From an uncultured Flavobacteriales bacterium (GTDB lineage Bacteria > Bacteroidota > Bacteroidia > Flavobacteriales > Crocinitomicaceae), in assembly GCA_946886545.1 (NCBI GenBank), contig CAMPIU010000062.1:1-10629 (forward strand): DNA of 10,629 nucleotides, read 5' to 3'. The notes under the pieces were generated by a model that saw only the letters and a program-made list of their open reading frames with translations, did not search any database and was not told where the DNA came from. Every line of letters begins with the position of its first letter. Position 1 is the stretch's first letter. Made by a program: the position numbers and the translations under genes. Of the stretch, positions 6,401-10,629 are shown in pieces.

Positions 6401-9157
6401 TTTGTGATGGATCCAAATGATCAGAATCCGAAGCATTACATTGCCAAGGGCCAGCAATTGTACTTTAGGGTACTTACGGAACTGAATCCTTCGGGGGTAG
6501 GATTAACATCACCATTCAAAGAAAAAACGGAGTATGTTTCCGGATATGGGATTGTAGATGAGATTGGTACAGATGTTGTCGGTGGAGTCACTTATGGATC
6601 CATTAAACTGAAAGGTGAAAAATTAAGGGATTCTGATCCTACACCAGAATATTCCCCTGTCATTAAACAAGCAATCTTATTCGGACGTGCTCAATTATCT
6701 CGCACATTTACCAAACCACCTGGTATGGACGCCCCTGATGATGCCCCGGGTGCAGTAGACGCAATTGTTGACCTGGCGAGTACCATGGTCGAGCTGATGG
6801 GCTCATTCCAGGAAATGGTCACAGGACCAAATCAACGGATTTTTGAACTAGGAAAGTGTAAGCGTTTTGTCCCTTTGAAATCCTGGATGCGCCTGAACTG
6901 CGTTACCGGTCACAAACTGGGAGGTGGAAGCCGGGTAAAAGAAATTCGTATCAAGGACAACTGGGATGCAATGACAGGAGCCGAAGGCGCAGAATACGGA
7001 CAAAAATTCTCCTATGAATTAGAAGACGGTACATCTTCGGGAGTTGCTTCTTATGAGCCACAACTCGGGGGCGATGAGAATCCCTGGCATACGGCATACA
7101 TTGTAAATAACGTAAAACGCCTGGCTATGGATGACAAAATGTATATTGAAGATCCGATTATGGAATCCCAGTTCCCTTCTGCCTCCGTTGGATACTCACG
7201 AGTGACCATTGAAGATCTGAATAGCGAACACTTAGGTTCTCATGGTACCGGAAAAGTAGTAAAGGAATTTTACACCGCCAGGGACTTCCCTACCATTGTC
7301 AAGGCCACACACGTTGATATTCTGCCTAAAAACTCTTTCTTACCGCTGGTACCAAAGTATCAGTATTTAACTGCGAATCAGGGATTCTCTATTGAACTGA
7401 ACGATATGCATGGTAAGCCTAAAAAGGAAAGCGTATATGGTCAGGGACAACAACAACCCTTATCAACCATTGAATATCATTACCAGTCGGAGCAATTGGC
7501 ACTGGGTGGTGTGGAAAACAAACGTTTGAAAAATGAGATCCAAGTAATTAACCCCGATGGAACCATGTCGCAGCAGACAGTCGGTGTCCGTTACGATGCC
7601 GTTGCCGATTTCCGGGAAAGTAAAACAGTTACACAGGTTCCGAAGTTTGCTATCAACACCAACACCTTTTACATTTTTGTTCCGCTATTTGTTCCAACAA
7701 TTTGGCCAGGATATGACCGCAGCACCAATCGATTCAGAAGTGCTACCATGAATAAGACTATCCAAAAATTCGGGATACTGGAAAAGACGGTTGCGAACCA
7801 GGACGGAAGTATTGTAGAAACAAACAACCTGGCTTATGATGCTCAAACCGGACAGGTACTTGTGACGCAAACAACCACGAATTTTAACGACAAGGTATAT
7901 TCACTGAATTACCCGGCTTACTGGAAATACGAATCCTTTGGTCAGGCTTCCAAAAATGTACTTTACACATATAAAGCCACTTCTATCAGTAACAACGGAT
8001 TCGCAGCTGTTCCTGCAAATCTGAATTACTTCTCCGAAGGAGATGAAGTATCTGTCACGTTTGCCTCTTATTGGGTAAAAGGATGGGTTCTTGAAAAAAA
8101 TGCAACAGGTATCCGAATTGCCGACCGAAACGGAAATCCGATAGGTGGAGGAAGTGCTGTGATTAAAGTCCTCAGATCGGGTTACCGGAACAAACAGACT
8201 ACTTCCATGGCAAGTATGACTTCATTAAGCAATCCCTTGTCGACATTTGCCAGTAATCAATTTACCAATGTACTGAATGCTGGAGCAGTTGAATTCGGCC
8301 AGGATTGGAAGACCTATTGTGATTGCTTTACCACAACAGCACCTACCACAAACCCTTATGTTTTGGGAACAAAAGGAAATTGGAGACCGGTCAAATCGCA
8401 TACTTATTTAAGCGGACGAACACAAACCAGTTATGACGGAAATACCAATATCCGTAAAGACGGTGTGTTCACGGGCTACAGTCCTTTTTACAAACTCGGA
8501 AACGGGAAATGGGAAAAAGATGCAACGAACTGGACCTTTGTTTCAGAAGTAACTCAATTTTCTCCCAACGGAATGACACTTGAGACCAGGGATGCACTAG
8601 GGCGCTATTCATCCAGCCTATTCGGGTTCAACAGCACCTTAACAACCGCAGTAGCTGCGAATTCGAAAATGCAGCAAATTGCAACAGGTTCTTTTGAAGA
8701 CCTAAGCTACAACAGCTGTACGGAAGAAGGTTATTTCGGCAAGGCGGTTGATGCCAACGGTGCTCCTATCGCAATTCCGGCTGCAGCAATTTCCAATACT
8801 CAGGCTCATACAGGGACAACAAGTATTAAAGTGTCTCCGGGAGCAAAAGTTACTTTCCAGAATATTATTTCAACCTGCGCGTATGAGGAAGCCTGTACAC
8901 TCAAATTGGAATGCCCGGTGTCAACGAACTGTGGAACGATTAATATCCTTGGAGGTTCCGCTCCTTATACCATGGAATATGAAGCTGTTGGTAACGCATC
9001 AGCAGAATTGAATCCAAACAATACGATTAGTGTAACACTCAACACAAACAGCGACGCAAACAGTATTGTTTTAAGAGTAACAGACGCAAACGGATGCACA
9101 TCCAACCTGTATTTAACGGTTAAGAACGGTGTTGTCTACTACGAGTCAGCAAACTAA
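3488..9157 (+). CDS. Giant secreted Rhs-like/YD-type protein lacking its usual C-terminal end (1889 aa)
   Basis: The signal peptide covers residues 1-33 (hydrophobic IAWMLLLIFTWSVF, then ATVFA). Residues about 45-115 are the conserved start of a Bacteroidota giant family distantly related to SpvB/Rhs proteins: VDPFTGDFTYNIPLMDIDGY, then SWVGLGWNLNAGAI and GIPDDFNGD. Residues about 135-460 are Gly/Ser-rich amphipathic strands. Later landmarks I recall from the same family are DRWGSYKAP (851), LPSGGEINVSYESDDY (903), a helical stretch (about 1085-1112), KSWMRLN (1131), SSGVASYEPQLGGDENPW (1183), GKVVKEFYTARDFPTIV (1255), QGFSIELNDMHGKPK (1298), GDEVSV (1518), WRPVKSHTYLSGR (about 1632) and SEVTQFSPNGMTLETRDALG (1686). 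Residues about 1815-1878 form a SprB-like domain. Classic YD repeats are few and degenerate, and no Rhs core, DPXG cleavage site, toxin domain or evident T9SS sorting signal was seen. The usual family ending is encoded by the next gene. Function is unknown; a surface or shell-like structure is inference. Confidence 0.85.
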   Translation: MKKQQHKSGSSSIAWMLLLIFTWSVFQPATVFAGGPTQPEASAFTPIGVSEMVDPFTGDFTYNIPLMDIDGYPVNIAYNSGVSMDQEASWVGLGWNLNAGAITRNLRGIPDDFNGDQIIKETNIKPNTNINVDLQLKPEIFGFNLESNSAGSLSLNASLSYSNYNGFGASAGVSLAFNLGKAMGGSAMAGFSLSGSSENGASFAPSLSLSYKKDQNDKNEYSKTATVGSSFNSRAGLQSLSYGFSMSRDIARLENGKAVKYKNLDREIKDNNSSEASGSFNVGLNQYSPIPGNATPGGSLAISAKFTGSFYGVDGQGNIGVSVARTWIPNDQKTTYTNAFGYFYHENGITNRYSQLDFNRDNDQPFSKYSVNLPSAFQTYDIFSVQAQGTGGSFRQVRNDVSYVFDKQVNTFDVGLNGGFELGAGALLDAGIDIQVPINIVSAGIWSDANNAMGRLSSSNSGGSIVPFSQFVEANESSVVQDNLMTSQFFGDKPERLELKGPELFPKLSGNLNQAGTIKPITRNKKNARELTNNQLYFLSRAEVEKGFGVFPINPLVTQGSSHHIYEITQLGQDGRRYVFSLPAYNYFQEDVTFATGDGMYSDDGITYANDNSGLITYNPNDPSLDNKRGIDHYYTSIKTPAYAHSYMLSAVLSDDYVNADDTPGPSINDLGSYVKFDYTKVEANQWRSPMGLNEGFHNDGMRSDPTDDKASFVHGKKDLYYLYKVETKNYVAIFETEARHDGRSANGRDGGFDLGTTHDSKRLKSITLYLRKDYYANISNLANANPIQKVEFEYSYELCKGYPTNSYAGEGKLTLNKISFTYQNSKKMLNRNYKFFYSSNNPEYNIKGSDRWGSYKAPLSIAALAEQDITAPLNNSEYPYSIQNSNEADLNASAWALTKIKLPSGGEINVSYESDDYQFVQHKKAAQMFQIAGVYFNSGNNDNKAFTSLSQSGFDFVKLAVTGNANPRLLFVMDPNDQNPKHYIAKGQQLYFRVLTELNPSGVGLTSPFKEKTEYVSGYGIVDEIGTDVVGGVTYGSIKLKGEKLRDSDPTPEYSPVIKQAILFGRAQLSRTFTKPPGMDAPDDAPGAVDAIVDLASTMVELMGSFQEMVTGPNQRIFELGKCKRFVPLKSWMRLNCVTGHKLGGGSRVKEIRIKDNWDAMTGAEGAEYGQKFSYELEDGTSSGVASYEPQLGGDENPWHTAYIVNNVKRLAMDDKMYIEDPIMESQFPSASVGYSRVTIEDLNSEHLGSHGTGKVVKEFYTARDFPTIVKATHVDILPKNSFLPLVPKYQYLTANQGFSIELNDMHGKPKKESVYGQGQQQPLSTIEYHYQSEQLALGGVENKRLKNEIQVINPDGTMSQQTVGVRYDAVADFRESKTVTQVPKFAINTNTFYIFVPLFVPTIWPGYDRSTNRFRSATMNKTIQKFGILEKTVANQDGSIVETNNLAYDAQTGQVLVTQTTTNFNDKVYSLNYPAYWKYESFGQASKNVLYTYKATSISNNGFAAVPANLNYFSEGDEVSVTFASYWVKGWVLEKNATGIRIADRNGNPIGGGSAVIKVLRSGYRNKQTTSMASMTSLSNPLSTFASNQFTNVLNAGAVEFGQDWKTYCDCFTTTAPTTNPYVLGTKGNWRPVKSHTYLSGRTQTSYDGNTNIRKDGVFTGYSPFYKLGNGKWEKDATNWTFVSEVTQFSPNGMTLETRDALGRYSSSLFGFNSTLTTAVAANSKMQQIATGSFEDLSYNSCTEEGYFGKAVDANGAPIAIPAAAISNTQAHTGTTSIKVSPGAKVTFQNIISTCAYEEACTLKLECPVSTNCGTINILGGSAPYTMEYEAVGNASAELNPNNTISVTLNTNSDANSIVLRVTDANGCTSNLYLTVKNGVVYYESAN
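8930..9121 (+). other. SprB-like beta domain at the C-terminus of the giant protein
   Basis: Residues about 1815-1878 of the giant protein show the outline of SprB/PKD-like repeat units of Bacteroidota adhesins: GGSAPYT near the start, a middle of alternating beta residues and VTDANGCTSN near the end. Only one unit is present and it lies within 11 residues of the stop, so the protein ends right after a complete fold. In SprB and related adhesins such units occur in tandem and mediate surface display or adhesion; a lone copy more likely serves as an interaction module. Confidence 0.6.
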
Positions 9158-9160
9158 TAA

Positions 9161-10159
9161 ATGAATTCAGCAAAAAAGATTATGAAACACTCACTATATC
9201 TCATCATATCCATCATTCTTCTGAGCGGGAATAGCTGGGGACAGAACTACCTGAGCAACTATTCACCCGACAGAGCTTATAACATCTGTTTCAACGTCCA
9301 GGACACACTCTTTGATGTAAATCAGGGATTTATATGTCAGGGAGGGAATTCTACCATGTACTATTCATTTAATACAAATGCTGCTTTTACCTGGGGAACG
9401 CCGATTGTATTAAAATACCGGGCCAACTCCTCTACACCGTACAACAGTTCATACATTGTTTATGGGCCTTTCGACGCGGATGAGGATTACGCGACTGCGA
9501 TTGCAACAAATACGGCTCCAATCATACTGAATGCTCCAATGATCAACGGTGGTTATTGGAGACAGGTTGACCAGGTCTATACCACACCAAATAAAAAATA
9601 CATCCTGGCCATTACCGTTCCTTCCTGCAGCGGATCAGTGGTATTCAACAGTCATGGATTGGATTTCATATGCAGCGAGCTTGACGACTGTGAAAACTGC
9701 ATTCCGAAATTTCAGCCTGTGAATAACAAGTATGTAGTCTCTGCGTGGATCAAGGAAGAAAACAATCCCACAGCTACAACTTATACTAACGGGCATTTAA
9801 AAATCACTTCAGGTGTCAATGTGTACACCTTTTATGGATCCGGTCAGATTATTGACGGCTGGCAGCGTATTGAGGGAGTCATTCAAACAGATAATGCCGG
9901 TAATTTAAAAACAGAACTCATTTCAACCAGCGGGAATGTCTACTTCGATGACATCCGGGTTTTTCCATACGCGGGGTCTATGATGACCTATGTTTATGAT
10001 CCGAAGACTATGCGCCTGGTTGCCGAACTGGATGAACGCAATTATGCAAAGATCTATGAATATGACGAGGAAGGAAAGCTCATTCGCGTCAAGAAAGAAA
10101 CTGAAAAAGGAATCATGACCATTCAGGAAAACCGTGAAAACACTTCAACCGGATTTTAA
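9161..10159 (+). CDS. Secreted protein carrying the detached C-terminal module of the giant Rhs-like family (332 aa)
   Basis: The start is either ATG 9161 or ATG 9182; the second gives a tighter signal peptide (MKHSLYLIISIILLSGNSWG, then Gln). Residues about 30-170 are a beta-rich domain with aromatic strands (MYYSFNTNAAFTWG near 66, SYIVYGPFDADED near 97), perhaps PPC-like. A Cys cluster follows (171, 177, 180; CSELDDCENC). Residues about 183-270 are a jelly-roll, carbohydrate-binding-like module: KYVVSAWIKEE (190), GWQRIEGVI (233), GNVYFDDIRVFPY (258). Residues about 276-322 are the terminal YD motif: MTYVYDPKTMRLVAELDE, then YEYDEEGKLIRVKKETEKG. From the Cys cluster on, this matches what I recall as the C-terminal end of single-chain giant proteins in Bacteroidota. 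It lies in the same frame as the giant gene, after two stop codons, and has its own signal peptide. The two products probably meet outside the inner membrane; this is inference. Confidence 0.8.
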   Translation: MNSAKKIMKHSLYLIISIILLSGNSWGQNYLSNYSPDRAYNICFNVQDTLFDVNQGFICQGGNSTMYYSFNTNAAFTWGTPIVLKYRANSSTPYNSSYIVYGPFDADEDYATAIATNTAPIILNAPMINGGYWRQVDQVYTTPNKKYILAITVPSCSGSVVFNSHGLDFICSELDDCENCIPKFQPVNNKYVVSAWIKEENNPTATTYTNGHLKITSGVNVYTFYGSGQIIDGWQRIEGVIQTDNAGNLKTELISTSGNVYFDDIRVFPYAGSMMTYVYDPKTMRLVAELDERNYAKIYEYDEEGKLIRVKKETEKGIMTIQENRENTSTGF

Positions 10160-10160
10160 T

Positions 10161-10629
10161 ATGAGAATCTTTACAACACTTTGCATCGCTCTTGCTTTCC
10201 TGGGGAAAGCGAATGCCCAGCAGTTCACAGAAATTCCGGCTGAACTTTTCATAAAGGAAATGAAGCCGGTAATTGCAAAAATGAACCAAAACAATTGCAA
10301 ACTCACATTCAAGAAGGAGATTTATAAAGACCTCCGTTCAAATGAACTAGTCTCATCCTCAACCGGGGTTATTTACTATGGAACCGGAATTTCCTTTCGA
10401 ATGGAGAATGAAGGAATTACACTCATCCAGACGGATGAAATTTATATGGTCATTGATTCAACGGAGCACATCGTCCAATTGGCAGAGCCGGATTCGAGTT
10501 TCAATCCGTCGGCGGCACTTATGAACTTCAAAACGGAGGCTTTGTCCAAATTCAAATTAAGTTCTTTTAAGACCGACAGCTATATTTCCTATAAAGTCGT
10601 TCCCGAAAACTTATCGGAAGGGATCATAG
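10161..10629 (+). CDS. Secreted LolA-like protein (N-terminal 156 residues, cut by window end)
   Basis: The ATG at 10161 follows the previous stop after one base, and the frame is open to the window end. Residues 1-19 are a good signal peptide (MRIFTTLCIALAFLGKANA) with an A-N-A cleavage site before QQ. The mature part begins with a helix (IPAELFIKEMKPVIAKMNQN), followed by strands in the order CKLTFKKEIYKD, STGVIYYGTGISFRMEN, ITLIQTDEIYMVIDS and EHIVQLAE. This helix plus antiparallel half-barrel pattern resembles LolA/LolB-fold lipoprotein carriers, but the match is by fold pattern only and no family motif proves it. Its operon position suggests it may handle the lipoprotein, or hydrophobic segments of the giant protein, in the periplasm. 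Alternatively it is an unrelated periplasmic beta protein. Confidence 0.75.
   Translation, partial: MRIFTTLCIALAFLGKANAQQFTEIPAELFIKEMKPVIAKMNQNNCKLTFKKEIYKDLRSNELVSSSTGVIYYGTGISFRMENEGITLIQTDEIYMVIDSTEHIVQLAEPDSSFNPSAALMNFKTEALSKFKLSSFKTDSYISYKVVPENLSEGII

Noticed and set aside
9150..9190. Frameshift or mobile-element insertion as the cause of the giant gene split
   Set aside because: The two genes are in the same frame, there are two stops in tandem, no transposon ends or target duplications were seen, and the second gene has its own signal peptide.
3488..10159. Classical Rhs polymorphic toxin with immunity gene
   Set aside because: No Rhs core or self-cleavage motif, no variable C-terminal toxin domain and no small cytoplasmic immunity gene was seen; the final YD motif is followed by only a short charged tail.

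Overview
The window looks like a chromosomal segment from a member of the Bacteroidota, most likely Flavobacteriales; a Fluviicola-like (Crocinitomicaceae) source is possible but not proven. The signs are moderate to low G+C by eye, A-rich start regions without strong Shine-Dalgarno sequences, a promoter of the Bacteroidota type (TTG, 19-base gap, TAnnTTTG-like), signal peptides ending in ..YSQ or ..WGQ, and a giant secreted protein of a Bacteroidota-restricted Rhs-like type.

Layout: bases 1-83 carry the last 26 codons of an upstream gene. A short AT-rich region (84-131) holds the only convincing promoter and a small dyad. Six genes then run on the + strand to the end of the window, almost without gaps: an outer-membrane beta-barrel candidate with an N-terminal coiled coil (132-2138); a secreted two-domain beta-sandwich protein (2135-2893); a lipoprotein (2895-3485); a 1889-residue Rhs-like/YD-type giant protein (3488-9157); a 332-residue secreted protein that carries the usual C-terminal end of that giant family (9161-10159); and a secreted LolA-like protein cut by the window edge (10161-10629). 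The junctions are a 4-base overlap and gaps of 1, 2, 3 and 1 bases, so this is almost certainly one transcription unit. All six products have a signal peptide or lipobox and none looks cytoplasmic.

The most interesting point is that a protein family usually seen as one long chain (conserved N-terminal module to carbohydrate-binding-like module to terminal YD motif) appears here as two consecutive genes, each with its own signal peptide. The break falls at a SprB-like domain and is marked by two in-frame stop codons and a new start in the same reading frame. With the barrel, the FN3-like protein, the lipoprotein and the LolA-like protein, this suggests a dedicated cell-envelope assembly, possibly a surface or shell-forming machine built from a split Rhs-like protein. 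That functional reading is inference. No toxin domain, immunity gene, mobile element, RNA gene or CRISPR array was seen.
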